Notes under the pieces: model-generated
Database searches by the model: none
The model's input: the letters and a program-made list of their open reading frames with translations, nothing else
What the model was told of the DNA's origin: nothing
NCBI GenBank assembly: GCA_902570155.1
Contig: CACFXU010000004.1
Location: 59,944 to 123,943 of the forward strand
Source of the DNA: an uncultured Alphaproteobacteria bacterium
Lineage (GTDB): Bacteria > Pseudomonadota > Alphaproteobacteria > HIMB59 > GCA-002718135
Direction: 5' to 3'
DNA length: 64,000 bases
Translations under genes and position numbers: made by a program
Shown here: positions 9,690 through 19,163 of the stretch, one piece after another
Layout: each line of letters begins with the position of its first letter
Position numbering within the stretch: the first letter of the stretch is position 1

Positions 9690-10670
9690 ATGACAATTGG
9701 AATTTTAGGCGGAGGTGTTTGGGGAAGTGCGCTTGCTCGAGTTTTAAGCAAAAATAAAGTTATCATTTATGCTCGAGATGAAAAAATTGTTAAATCAATA
9801 AATGAACATAAAATTAATCCAAAATTAAAATACAGTTCATTTAATGAAAATGTCACTGCTACCACCTCACTAAAAGAAATTAGAAACGTTAAATTTTTAT
9901 TTATAACTTTGCCTGCACAAAACATTAGGGAGGTAATTAAGGATTCATCATTACATAATAAAAATCATCATATCATTATATGTTCTAAGGGAATTGAAAT
10001 ATCTTCATCAAAATTTTTAACAGATGTATTTAAAGAAATGATGCCTTTTAAATCAATGAGTATTTTATCAGGTCCATCTTTTTCAAATGAAGTATCTCAA
10101 AGTTTACCAACTGCAGTAACACTTGCAACAAAAGATAAAAAAGATTTTGAGAATATTTCTAAACTTATACCTGATAAACAATTTAGAATTTATTATTCAA
10201 ATGATTTAATTGGAACGCAAATAGGTGGTGCGTTAAAGAATATATATGCGATAGCAGCTGGTGTTGCAGAGGGGTTGAATTTAGGTGAAAATGCTAAAAG
10301 TGCACTTATATCTAGATGCTTTGCAGAAATGACAAGGTATGCAAAAAAATTTAAAGCTGATAAAAATACATTATTTGGTTTATCTGGGCTTGGTGATCTC
10401 ATTTTAACATGTAGCTCTAAAAATTCTCGTAATACACAGTTTGGTATTAAATTAGCTTCTTCAAAATATGATAATTTTTTAGATCTTTTAAAATCGCAAG
10501 AAGTAACAGAGGGTTATTATACAGTTAAAGCAGTCTATAATATTTCACAGAAAAAAAATATTGATATGCCAATAATGGAGTCTGTATACAATATACTTTA
10601 TAGGCAACATGATTTAAAAGAAGAACTAAGTAATTTACTAAGTAGACCAATAACAGAAGAAAAAATTTAA
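9690..10670 (+). CDS. gpsA: Glycerol-3-phosphate dehydrogenase [NAD(P)+]
   Basis: MTIGILGGGVWGSALA Rossmann start, LSGPSFSNEV, GALKNIYAIAAG, GLSGLGDLILTC. ATG at 9690 fits the family start better than the TTG at 9663. Confidence 0.93.
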   Translation: MTIGILGGGVWGSALARVLSKNKVIIYARDEKIVKSINEHKINPKLKYSSFNENVTATTSLKEIRNVKFLFITLPAQNIREVIKDSSLHNKNHHIIICSKGIEISSSKFLTDVFKEMMPFKSMSILSGPSFSNEVSQSLPTAVTLATKDKKDFENISKLIPDKQFRIYYSNDLIGTQIGGALKNIYAIAAGVAEGLNLGENAKSALISRCFAEMTRYAKKFKADKNTLFGLSGLGDLILTCSSKNSRNTQFGIKLASSKYDNFLDLLKSQEVTEGYYTVKAVYNISQKKNIDMPIMESVYNILYRQHDLKEELSNLLSRPITEEKI

Positions 10671-10674
10671 TTCG

Positions 10675-11619
10675 ATGACAAAGAAAACATTTTATAACTT
10701 AGATACAAGCTGGGTTAACAACACGCAAATTAATTTGAGTGCAGTAGAACGTCGAACATCTACCTTAACTAAAAGAAGAACTGTAAAAAAGGAATTTCAA
10801 GTCGCTTGGTTGTTAAAAGCTATTACTTTAATTGATCTTACTACGCTAAGTGGTGATGACACTTTTGGAAAAGTTGAAAGACTGTGTAATAAAGCCCTTA
10901 ATCCGATTGATGATTATATTCTTCAGGATTTAGGAATAGAAAATAATGCAGTAAGAGTAGGAGCTGTATGTGTCTATCATCATCTAATAAAAGATTGTAC
11001 AAAACTTATTCAAAACAAAATACCAATTGCAGCAGTTTCTACGGGTTTTCCTGCAGGTTTATCATCATATACGACTAGAAAAAAAGAAATTTCTGACTCT
11101 ATTAAAGATGGTGCTGATGAAATCGATATTGTTATCAATAGAGGATATGTTCTCCAAAATAACTGGAAAAAATTATATGATGAGGTTCGCAGTTTTAAAG
11201 AAACAGCAGGTAAAACAAAAATTAAAGCTATTCTTGGTGTTGGTGATCTTGAGACTCTTCGAAATGTAGCAAAAGCTTCTTTGGTTTGTATGATGGCTGG
11301 TGCCGATTTTATTAAAACATCAACAGGAAAAGAAAGTATAAATGCAAATCTTAATAATAGTCTTGTAATGTTGAGAATGATTAGAGATTTTCATACAAAA
11401 ACAGGAAAAAAAATTGGTTTTAAACCTGCAGGTGGAATATCAACGGCCAAATCTGTTTTAGAATTTTTAATATTAGTAGCAGAAGAACTAGGATTTGAAT
11501 GGGTTAATCCTAAATTATTGCGAATTGGTGCTTCTAGTTTATTAATTGATATAGAAAGACAACTTTATCACTACACTAGTGGCAGATATGCAAATAAAGA
11601 GAAACTTGCAATAGGATAA
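10675..11619 (+). CDS. deoC: Deoxyribose-phosphate aldolase, long (eukaryote-like DERA) type
   Basis: 314 aa with RRTVKKEFQVAWLLKAITLIDLTTLSGDDT, FIKTSTGKESINA, GFKPAGGIS, RIGASSLLIDIERQLYH. Confidence 0.93.
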   Translation: MTKKTFYNLDTSWVNNTQINLSAVERRTSTLTKRRTVKKEFQVAWLLKAITLIDLTTLSGDDTFGKVERLCNKALNPIDDYILQDLGIENNAVRVGAVCVYHHLIKDCTKLIQNKIPIAAVSTGFPAGLSSYTTRKKEISDSIKDGADEIDIVINRGYVLQNNWKKLYDEVRSFKETAGKTKIKAILGVGDLETLRNVAKASLVCMMAGADFIKTSTGKESINANLNNSLVMLRMIRDFHTKTGKKIGFKPAGGISTAKSVLEFLILVAEELGFEWVNPKLLRIGASSLLIDIERQLYHYTSGRYANKEKLAIG

Positions 11620-11620
11620 T

Positions 11621-13981
11621 ATGGATAAAATTATTAAAAATTTTCAAAATATATCTTATGGGCCAGCACTAGAAGACAGTAAAGAAGTTAATAGCTGGAT
11701 AAAAAATTTAAAAAATCCAAATAATCATTTTATTAATGGTAAATTTGTAAAATCGTCTAGCTCAAAAAAATTAAATATAATTAACCCTTCTACAAATAAA
11801 AAAATAGCAACATTGTCTGTTGCTTCAAAAAAAGATGTAAATGTTGCTGTTAGTGCTGCCAAAAAAGCTCATGTCAAATGGTCAAAACTTTCATCGTTTG
11901 ATCGATCAAAATATTTATATGCCCTTGCACGTCTCATACAAAAAAATTCAAGGTTTATTTCTGTTTTAGAGACCATTGATAATGGTAAGCCTATAAGAGA
12001 AACAAGAGATATAGATATTCCGCTTGTTGCTAGACATTTTTATTATCATGCTGGGTGGGCTGCTAGGAATACAAACAACTCTGATAACTCTATAGGTGTT
12101 GTAGGGCAAATTATACCGTGGAACTTTCCATTATTAATGTTAGCTTGGAAAATTGCTCCTGCAATTGCTCTTGGCAATACAGTAGTCTTAAAGCCTGCAG
12201 AGTATACTTCTTTAACAGCGCTTTATTTTGCTGAACTTTGTGAAAAAGCTAAAATTCCACAAGGTGTAATTAATATTATTACAGGAGATGGTTCTACTGG
12301 TGAACATATAACATCGCATAAAGATATTAAAAAAATTGCCTTTACTGGATCAACTGAAGTTGGAAAGAAAATAATTCAAACAAATACTAATCCAGATAAA
12401 AAAATGACAATGGAACTTGGAGGCAAATCACCTTTTATTGTTTTTGAAGATGCTGATCTAGATAGTGCAGTAGAAGGTGTTGTTGATGCGATTTGGTTTA
12501 ATCAAGGTCAAGTATGTTGTGCTGGATCAAGACTCTTATTACAAGAAAGTATTGAGAAAAAATTTATCCAAAAACTTAAGAAAAGAATGGAAAAACTTCG
12601 TGTTGGTGATCCATTAGATAAGTCTATTGATATTGGAGCTATAGTTGCGCCTGTCCAACTTAAAAAAATTAATTCTTTAGTAAATAAGGCACAAAAGGAT
12701 GGAAATAAATTATGGCAGCCTTCATGGTCATGTCCAACAAATGGTTTATTTTATCCTCCATCTTTATTTACAAATGTAACACCGTCATCTTTTATTGCTC
12801 AAGTAGAAATATTTGGACCAGTTTTAACAACAATGACATTTAGAACACCTAGTGAAGCTGTATCCATTGCCAATAATACTCCATACGGACTTGCGGCAAG
12901 TATTTGGTCAGAAAATATTAATTTAGCATTAGATATTGCTCCAAAAGTAAAAGCTGGAGTCATCTGGATAAATTCTACAAACTTATTTGATGCTGCGTGT
13001 GGTTTTGGGGGATACAAAGAAAGTGGTTTTGGAAGAGAAGGTGGTTCGGAGGGTATTAGAGCATATTCAAAATTACCACTTCCTCTTTCTAAGTCAAAAA
13101 GAGGAAAAAAATCATCTAAAGGTCAATCATCTAATTCTATCGATAGAACTCCAAAATTATATATTGGAGGTAAACAAAAGAGACCTGATAGTGGTTATTC
13201 CTTTTCTTCTTATGATGCTAAAAACAATTTTATTTGTGATGTTCCAAACGCAAATCGCAAAGATGTAAGAGATACCGTTGAGGTTGCATCTAAAGCAGTT
13301 AGCAAATCTTCCACTAATTTTAATAGAGCGCAAATTCTTTATTACTTAGCTGAAAATTTACAAGATCGAAAAAATACCTTTTCTAATTTACTATCATCTC
13401 TAATTGGTATTTCACAAAAAGATTCCGAAAAAGAATTTGATCAATCAATTGAAAGATTATTTTATTACGGTGCTATGGCTGATAAGTTTGAAGGCTCTAT
13501 TCATAATCCTCCTATAAGAGGTTTAACACTAGCTGTTAAAGAACCGATAGGAGTTGTTGCAAATATTTTAAATGATGATTATCCACTATTAAGTTTAATA
13601 ACTACATTAGGATCAAATTTTGCAACTGGAAATGCTAGTATTATTGTTCCAGGTCAAAAGACATCTCTTTTAGCAACAGAATTATATCAACTACTTGAAA
13701 CTTCTGATGTTCCAGCTGGGTATATCAATATCCTTACAACTAAACAAAATAGTTTGAATAAAATCTTATCTGAGCATGAAAATATTGATGGTATTTGGTT
13801 TTTTAGTGAAAATAATAATGAGCGTCTGAAGGTTATCCAAAGCACAACATCAAATTTGAAAAGAACTTGGTGTCCACAATCAAAAAATCTTGATTGGTCT
13901 TCCAAAGAAGAAGATTTCTTAGAAGAGTTTTTATATCAAAGTACACAAGTAAAAAATATTTGGATCCCTTACGGAGAGTGA
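11621..13981 (+). CDS. Aldehyde dehydrogenase, two-domain ALDH16-like protein
   Basis: 786 aa. N-terminal ALDH domain has IPWNFPLLM, TMELGGKSPFIVF and GQVCCAGSR; a second ALDH-like domain (after ~500 aa) lacks a clear catalytic-Cys motif. Confidence 0.88.
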   Translation: MDKIIKNFQNISYGPALEDSKEVNSWIKNLKNPNNHFINGKFVKSSSSKKLNIINPSTNKKIATLSVASKKDVNVAVSAAKKAHVKWSKLSSFDRSKYLYALARLIQKNSRFISVLETIDNGKPIRETRDIDIPLVARHFYYHAGWAARNTNNSDNSIGVVGQIIPWNFPLLMLAWKIAPAIALGNTVVLKPAEYTSLTALYFAELCEKAKIPQGVINIITGDGSTGEHITSHKDIKKIAFTGSTEVGKKIIQTNTNPDKKMTMELGGKSPFIVFEDADLDSAVEGVVDAIWFNQGQVCCAGSRLLLQESIEKKFIQKLKKRMEKLRVGDPLDKSIDIGAIVAPVQLKKINSLVNKAQKDGNKLWQPSWSCPTNGLFYPPSLFTNVTPSSFIAQVEIFGPVLTTMTFRTPSEAVSIANNTPYGLAASIWSENINLALDIAPKVKAGVIWINSTNLFDAACGFGGYKESGFGREGGSEGIRAYSKLPLPLSKSKRGKKSSKGQSSNSIDRTPKLYIGGKQKRPDSGYSFSSYDAKNNFICDVPNANRKDVRDTVEVASKAVSKSSTNFNRAQILYYLAENLQDRKNTFSNLLSSLIGISQKDSEKEFDQSIERLFYYGAMADKFEGSIHNPPIRGLTLAVKEPIGVVANILNDDYPLLSLITTLGSNFATGNASIIVPGQKTSLLATELYQLLETSDVPAGYINILTTKQNSLNKILSEHENIDGIWFFSENNNERLKVIQSTTSNLKRTWCPQSKNLDWSSKEEDFLEEFLYQSTQVKNIWIPYGE

Positions 13982-13993
13982 TATACTAAAAAT

Positions 13994-14452
13994 ATGTTAA
14001 TTAACGTCGATCCTATTTTAAGTCCTGATATATTAAAAACATTACGTGAAATGGGTCATGGTGATAGACTCGTTATATCTGATATTAATTATCCTGCTCA
14101 TTCGAACCACAATAGAGTTCACCGATTAGATGGACTTGATATGACAACTGTAATGAGAGCTGTTTTATCTGTTTTTCCATTGGATAGTTTCGTAGATTCA
14201 GCTGTTCACCGAATGGAAGTTGATAATCAACCAGATGAAATTAATGATGCGAACAAAGAAGTAATTGATGCAATTAAGGAAGTATCAGGAGATCATTGGA
14301 AAATAGGTTCATACGAAAGACAAGAATTTTATAAGCAATCAAGATCAACCTATGCATATATTACGACAAGTGAAAGACGACCTTACTGTAATTTTATTTT
14401 AACAAAAGGTGTTATTAAACCAGATGGAACTGTTTGGATAATCGATAAATAA
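13994..14452 (+). CDS. RbsD/FucU family sugar mutarotase
   Basis: 152 aa with LINVDPILSPDILKTLREMGHGDRLVISDINYPAHS and the YCNFILTKGV C-terminus. Confidence 0.88.
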   Translation: MLINVDPILSPDILKTLREMGHGDRLVISDINYPAHSNHNRVHRLDGLDMTTVMRAVLSVFPLDSFVDSAVHRMEVDNQPDEINDANKEVIDAIKEVSGDHWKIGSYERQEFYKQSRSTYAYITTSERRPYCNFILTKGVIKPDGTVWIIDK

Positions 14453-14454
14453 TT

Positions 14455-15369
14455 ATGTCGATTAGTATTCTTGGTATTTTTGTTGCTGATCTCGTTTTTT
14501 TTGGAGAAAAAATTCCCGTTGAGGGTGAAACTATTCTTGGTAAAAATTTTGTTATTGGTCCTGGCGGAAAAGGATCAAACCAAGCTGTAGCTGCGGCTAA
14601 GGCAGGTGCAAAAACTTTTTTTATTTCAAAGATTGGTGATGATCAATTTGGCTCTATGGCAACAGAAATTTACAAAAATTCTGGTGTTGATTATAGTAAT
14701 GTAAATATTTCTAAAGATAATTCTACTGGTGCTGCTGGCATACTTGTTAATGAAGGAACAGGAGCTAATGCTATAAATGTTTTTCCTGGTGCAGCAGGTG
14801 CAATCACTATTGAAGATATAGATAAAGCAGAAGAAGCAATTAAAAACTCAAGTATATTTCTTACACAATTAGAGGCGCCAAAGGATGTTGTTACCTATGC
14901 ATTAAAAAAAGCACATAGTTTAAATGTCAAAACAATTTTAAATCCTGCGCCAGCAGCTGAAATAGATGAATCCTTATTTCCTATGATTGATTATTTTACA
15001 CCAAATGAAACGGAAGCTAGTTTTTATGTCGATCACGATGTTGAAACACACGAGGATGCTGAGAAAGCTGCTATGCAATTATTAGATAAAGGTATTAAAA
15101 ATGTCGTTATAACTCTTGGAGAAAAGGGAGCTTTTTTTGCTAACAGTGAAGAAAAATTCTCTTTACCTATAGCTAATCTTTCAAATCCAGTAGTGGATAC
15201 CACTGGTGCCGGCGATGCTTTTAATGCAGGTTTTGCTGCGGCACTTACCGAAGGTCAAAATATTAAAGATGCTCTTAAATTTGCCAGTGCAACAGCTGGT
15301 TTATCAACGACGAAAATTGGAACAGCAAATTCCATGCCTTCTAGAGAGGAAATTGATAAACTTCTATAA
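14455..15369 (+). CDS. rbsK: Ribokinase (PfkB family)
   Basis: GPGGKGSNQAVAAAKAG near the N-terminus and DTTGAGDAFNAGFAAAL near the C-terminus. Confidence 0.88.
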   Translation: MSISILGIFVADLVFFGEKIPVEGETILGKNFVIGPGGKGSNQAVAAAKAGAKTFFISKIGDDQFGSMATEIYKNSGVDYSNVNISKDNSTGAAGILVNEGTGANAINVFPGAAGAITIEDIDKAEEAIKNSSIFLTQLEAPKDVVTYALKKAHSLNVKTILNPAPAAEIDESLFPMIDYFTPNETEASFYVDHDVETHEDAEKAAMQLLDKGIKNVVITLGEKGAFFANSEEKFSLPIANLSNPVVDTTGAGDAFNAGFAAALTEGQNIKDALKFASATAGLSTTKIGTANSMPSREEIDKLL

Positions 15370-15390
15370 TTATTGTATAATAGAATCAAT

Positions 15391-15570
15391 ATGCAATTAT
15401 TTTTAGAAAGACTGATCTATTTTTGGGCTGGGATAACAGCTATTGGTCTTTTAATAGCCGTAGCTTACTGGGCAATCGCAACTATAATTTACGTAGCCTT
15501 TATCTCTCTTTTTGTTGCTATCGCAGCTACTCTTTTCTATCATTTTTATTGGTCCAAAAGAGATAATTAA
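15391..15570 (+). CDS. Small predicted membrane protein
   Basis: ~59 aa from ATG at 15391, two hydrophobic stretches (GITAIGLLIAVAYWAIATIIYVAFISLFVAIAATLFYHF), basic end. Confidence 0.5.
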   Translation: MQLFLERLIYFWAGITAIGLLIAVAYWAIATIIYVAFISLFVAIAATLFYHFYWSKRDN

Positions 15571-15602
15571 TAGTCTATAAATACCAATAAGGTTATTTAT
15601 CA

Positions 15603-17114
15603 GTGTCAAAATATATATTTTACGATTTAGAAACATCGGGAAGAGGTAAGAAAGAATATCCAACTGCTTTTGGTACTACTCCAAAATGGGAGCAGATAAT
15701 GCAAATTGCTGCAATAGTTACTGACTCCAAGTTTAATCAAACAAATCAAAATATGAATGAGTTCTGCAGACCTCGAACATCAGTGATTTCTCAACCTGGT
15801 GCTTTAATAACAACGCTTAAAGGAATGAGAGAGGCACTTGATGCTCCTCAATCATCTTACGAATTAATGAAAAAAATTAATGAAACTTTTGATGAATGGA
15901 AAAAAGATGATCCAAGTTCTACTTTTATAGGTCACAACATAATAGAGTTTGATGAATCAGTTCTCGAATACAATTTGTTTAGTCATATGTTTTATCCTTA
16001 TGTAACAAGAAAGAGTAGGGGCGATACATTAAATTTAGCAAGAGGTTTATATGCCATCAACCCATCAAGTATAAAAACACCTTTAACAGAAAGAGGTAAT
16101 CCTAGTTTTAAATTAGAAAAAATTGCAGAGATGAACAACTTGCCTGTTGAATTTGCTCACGATGCATTTTCAGATGTTAAGACATCAATTGCTCTGACAA
16201 AATATATTAACGAAGCAGACACTACTAATTGGAGTCATCTTCAAATGACAATGAGTAAAGAAGATGCCATTGAATATATAAATAAAAATAAAGGTTTTTG
16301 TTTTATGACGAGTTTTGGGGGAAGAATTAAACTTCAAGCATTGTCGATGGTATGTGAATCTCAGTATAATGGTTGGTTTCACACAATCGATTTAGCTCAT
16401 GATCCAACACCATTACTAGAAGCTAATTCTGAGGAATTTAAAAAACTGATCAAAAGAAAAAATAGATACGTTATTACTAACCAGCATCCTATTATTCTAC
16501 CAGGCAAGATTGCTGCTAATTACGAGCCTTACGATGAAATTGGTTCAGATGTTCTTAATGAAAGAGCGAAAATAGTGTTCAAAAATAAAGATTTAGCAGA
16601 CAAGTTTAAACTTATGGAAATTGATAGACGTATTGAAAAAGAGGATGAAAAATCTCAAGATAATGTATTTCCTGAAAGTGCAGCAAATGCTTTTCTTGAT
16701 TTTAAACAATCAACAGAAATAGCTAAATTTCATGAACAGAATGACTGGAATGAAAAATATAAAATTGCTCTTTCAATTAAAGAGCCAAGAGCAAACTTTA
16801 TTTTAAAAAGACTTATATTTGATGAAAGTCCAAAAACTTTATCAAAAGAAGATTTTAAAATGGTTCATCGAGAGTTACATGAAAGGTTAGTTATTAACCA
16901 AGAAAGACCATTTACAACAATACCTGAAGCAATGTCACAAACTGATACAGAGTTAGTTAAAATGGAAGACAGTGATGATGAAAATAAAGCTCAAAAAATG
17001 CAAATTTTAAAAGATTACAATGTCTATTTAAATTTTATGGAGAAATATTTTTCTAATAAAAATGCTGAACCCCTTCCAAGTGGTAAGGAACTGAGCAAAA
17101 TAATCTTTGGTTAA
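15603..17114 (+). CDS. sbcB: Exodeoxyribonuclease I (SbcB-like)
   Basis: DEDDh exonuclease motifs FYDLETSG, GHNIIEFDESVLEYNLF and AHDAFSDVKTSIAL; 503 aa with SbcB-like C-terminal region. Confidence 0.85.
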   Translation: MSKYIFYDLETSGRGKKEYPTAFGTTPKWEQIMQIAAIVTDSKFNQTNQNMNEFCRPRTSVISQPGALITTLKGMREALDAPQSSYELMKKINETFDEWKKDDPSSTFIGHNIIEFDESVLEYNLFSHMFYPYVTRKSRGDTLNLARGLYAINPSSIKTPLTERGNPSFKLEKIAEMNNLPVEFAHDAFSDVKTSIALTKYINEADTTNWSHLQMTMSKEDAIEYINKNKGFCFMTSFGGRIKLQALSMVCESQYNGWFHTIDLAHDPTPLLEANSEEFKKLIKRKNRYVITNQHPIILPGKIAANYEPYDEIGSDVLNERAKIVFKNKDLADKFKLMEIDRRIEKEDEKSQDNVFPESAANAFLDFKQSTEIAKFHEQNDWNEKYKIALSIKEPRANFILKRLIFDESPKTLSKEDFKMVHRELHERLVINQERPFTTIPEAMSQTDTELVKMEDSDDENKAQKMQILKDYNVYLNFMEKYFSNKNAEPLPSGKELSKIIFG

Positions 17115-17899
17115 TGTTTGAGCTTCAATATTTTATTATTGGCATTGTCCAAGGTTTTACTGAATTTTTGCCAATTAGTTCTTCTGGGCATTTAGTTCTT
17201 GTATCAGAATTAACGAGTTGGCAAGATCAAGGTCTTTTTACTGATGTTGCTGTTCACGTTGGAACATTATTAGCAGTTATAATTTATTTACGATCTCATA
17301 TAACAATATTAATTAAAAGTTTTTTCTCCTTTCAGCTTTCTAACAATGATAACTTAATTAAAATTATTATTGCAACAATACCTGCGGTTATAGTTGGATT
17401 CTTTATTTTTGATTTTGTTCAATTATATTTTCGAGATATCAAAGTTGTTGCAGTATCAAGTGTTGTTTTTGCTGCTTTATTATTTGTAGCAGATCATTTT
17501 AAGATGAAAATATCTTCTTGGAAAAATATGAGTTATGTGCAAGCCTTTATCATTGGTGCATTTCAAGTATTAGCATTTATACCTGGGGCAAGTAGAGCAG
17601 GTGTTACAATTACTGGAGCGCGTTTTTTAGGAATTGATCGATCATCTGCAGCAATTTTTTCTATGCTTTTATCTATTCCGATTATTTTAGCATCATTAGT
17701 TTTAACAAGTTTTGATTTAATGAGCAGTGCTGAGGTAAATATAAATTTATACCAATCATTATTTGCAGCATTTGTTGCGTGTATTACTGCTCTAGTATCA
17801 ATTAACATCATGATGCGAATAATTCAAAGTTCAACCTTTAATATATTTATTATTTATAGAGTTTTACTAGGATTTATCTTATTATATTTTTATGCATAA
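17114..17899 (+). CDS. uppP: Undecaprenyl-diphosphatase
   Basis: QGFTEFLPISSSGHLVL and PGASRAGVTITGARFLGI motifs; polytopic. Confidence 0.93.
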   Translation: MFELQYFIIGIVQGFTEFLPISSSGHLVLVSELTSWQDQGLFTDVAVHVGTLLAVIIYLRSHITILIKSFFSFQLSNNDNLIKIIIATIPAVIVGFFIFDFVQLYFRDIKVVAVSSVVFAALLFVADHFKMKISSWKNMSYVQAFIIGAFQVLAFIPGASRAGVTITGARFLGIDRSSAAIFSMLLSIPIILASLVLTSFDLMSSAEVNINLYQSLFAAFVACITALVSINIMMRIIQSSTFNIFIIYRVLLGFILLYFYA

Positions 17900-18821
17900 A
17901 ATATCTGGTGTCTTTAGTGCTGCACTAACACCTGTCAAAAATGATCTATCGATTAACAAGGATTTATATCTTCGTCATTGCCAATATTTAATGAGACAAG
18001 GACATGACGGCCTTGCAATATTTGGTACTACTGGAGAAGCTAATAGTTTCTCAGTTCAAGAAAAAAAAGATCATCTAGATTTTTTAGTATCAAATCGTAT
18101 CGATCCTAATATTCTTATGCCTGGAACAGGATCTTCATCCTTGAATGATGCAATTGATATGACTAAACATGCTGCCAGTCACAAAGTCAGAGCTGTTCTT
18201 TTACTTCCTCCCTTTTATTATAAGAATGTTACAAATGAAGGTGTCATAAATTATTATCGCAATATTATTGAAAGAGTAGGTGAGAGTGATCTACAATATG
18301 TTTTATATCATATCCCTCAAAATTCTTACGTATCAATTGATTTTAAGATGATTGAAATTTTATTAAAACTTTATCCAAATAACGTTGTGGGATTAAAGGA
18401 CTCAAGCGGGGATAGCGATAGAATGATGAAAGTTATAAAATATTTTAATGATTTTGCCGTATTTTGTGGTCATGATAGTTTAGCATTAAATATATGTAAG
18501 CGAGGAGGAGCAGGAGCAATTACAGCTGGTACTAATGTATGTGGCAAATTACTGAGCTTTATATTAAATAATCATAAAAATGAGAGTAGCATTAAAAATT
18601 TTTCTGATTTACAAAATCTACTGCAGCAAATTCGTCAAGTTATTACTTCGCATGAACCAATAAGTTTAATGAAAGCATATTTTTCAATTGTTGATAATAT
18701 TCCTGATTGGAATATTGTTTTACCTCCACTTAAAAAAATTGAAGAGCCTGCAAATCAAAAATTAGTATTAATATTAAAAGAATTAATAAAAAAAATTGAC
18801 CCTCTAATAGCGAATACGTGA
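17892..18821 (+). CDS. DapA/NanA family lyase (dihydrodipicolinate-synthase-like)
   Basis: Class I aldolase features: GTTGEANSFS, YHIPQNS, VVGLKDSSGD. Exact substrate not assignable. Confidence 0.82.
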   Translation: MHKISGVFSAALTPVKNDLSINKDLYLRHCQYLMRQGHDGLAIFGTTGEANSFSVQEKKDHLDFLVSNRIDPNILMPGTGSSSLNDAIDMTKHAASHKVRAVLLLPPFYYKNVTNEGVINYYRNIIERVGESDLQYVLYHIPQNSYVSIDFKMIEILLKLYPNNVVGLKDSSGDSDRMMKVIKYFNDFAVFCGHDSLALNICKRGGAGAITAGTNVCGKLLSFILNNHKNESSIKNFSDLQNLLQQIRQVITSHEPISLMKAYFSIVDNIPDWNIVLPPLKKIEEPANQKLVLILKELIKKIDPLIANT

Positions 18822-19163
18822 ATTAAAATATTTTTTAGCTTGATTAGCAATTAAATTTTGAACAGGTTTTAAGAAGACAGCAAAACCAATACAATCAGTA
18901 AAGAAACCAGGAGTAATCAATAATAACCCTGATACTAATAAAAAAATACCTCCTTTGATTTCTTCGGTGGGCATTACACCTTGTGATAAGTTGCGTTGTG
19001 CATCAAATAACAATTTGATCCCTTGTCTTCGCACAAGAAATATTCCTACTAAAGCAGTGGTTAGTATAATTGCGATAGTATTTAAGATTCCAATATTGGA
19101 ACCAATTGTTATAAAAATACTTATTTCTATTATTGGAATAATAATAAACGCTAGAAAAATCAC
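18804..19163 (-). CDS. fxsA: FxsA family membrane protein
   Basis: 119 aa, FIIIPIIEISIFITIGSNIG, FLVRRQG, LLVSGLLLITPGFFTDCIGF. Confidence 0.88.
   Translation of the reverse strand: MIFLAFIIIPIIEISIFITIGSNIGILNTIAIILTTALVGIFLVRRQGIKLLFDAQRNLSQGVMPTEEIKGGIFLLVSGLLLITPGFFTDCIGFAVFLKPVQNLIANQAKKYFNSRIRY

Noticed and set aside
11027-11269. Second + frame ORF within deoC
   Set aside because: Alternate frame inside a strongly conserved gene; no independent evidence.
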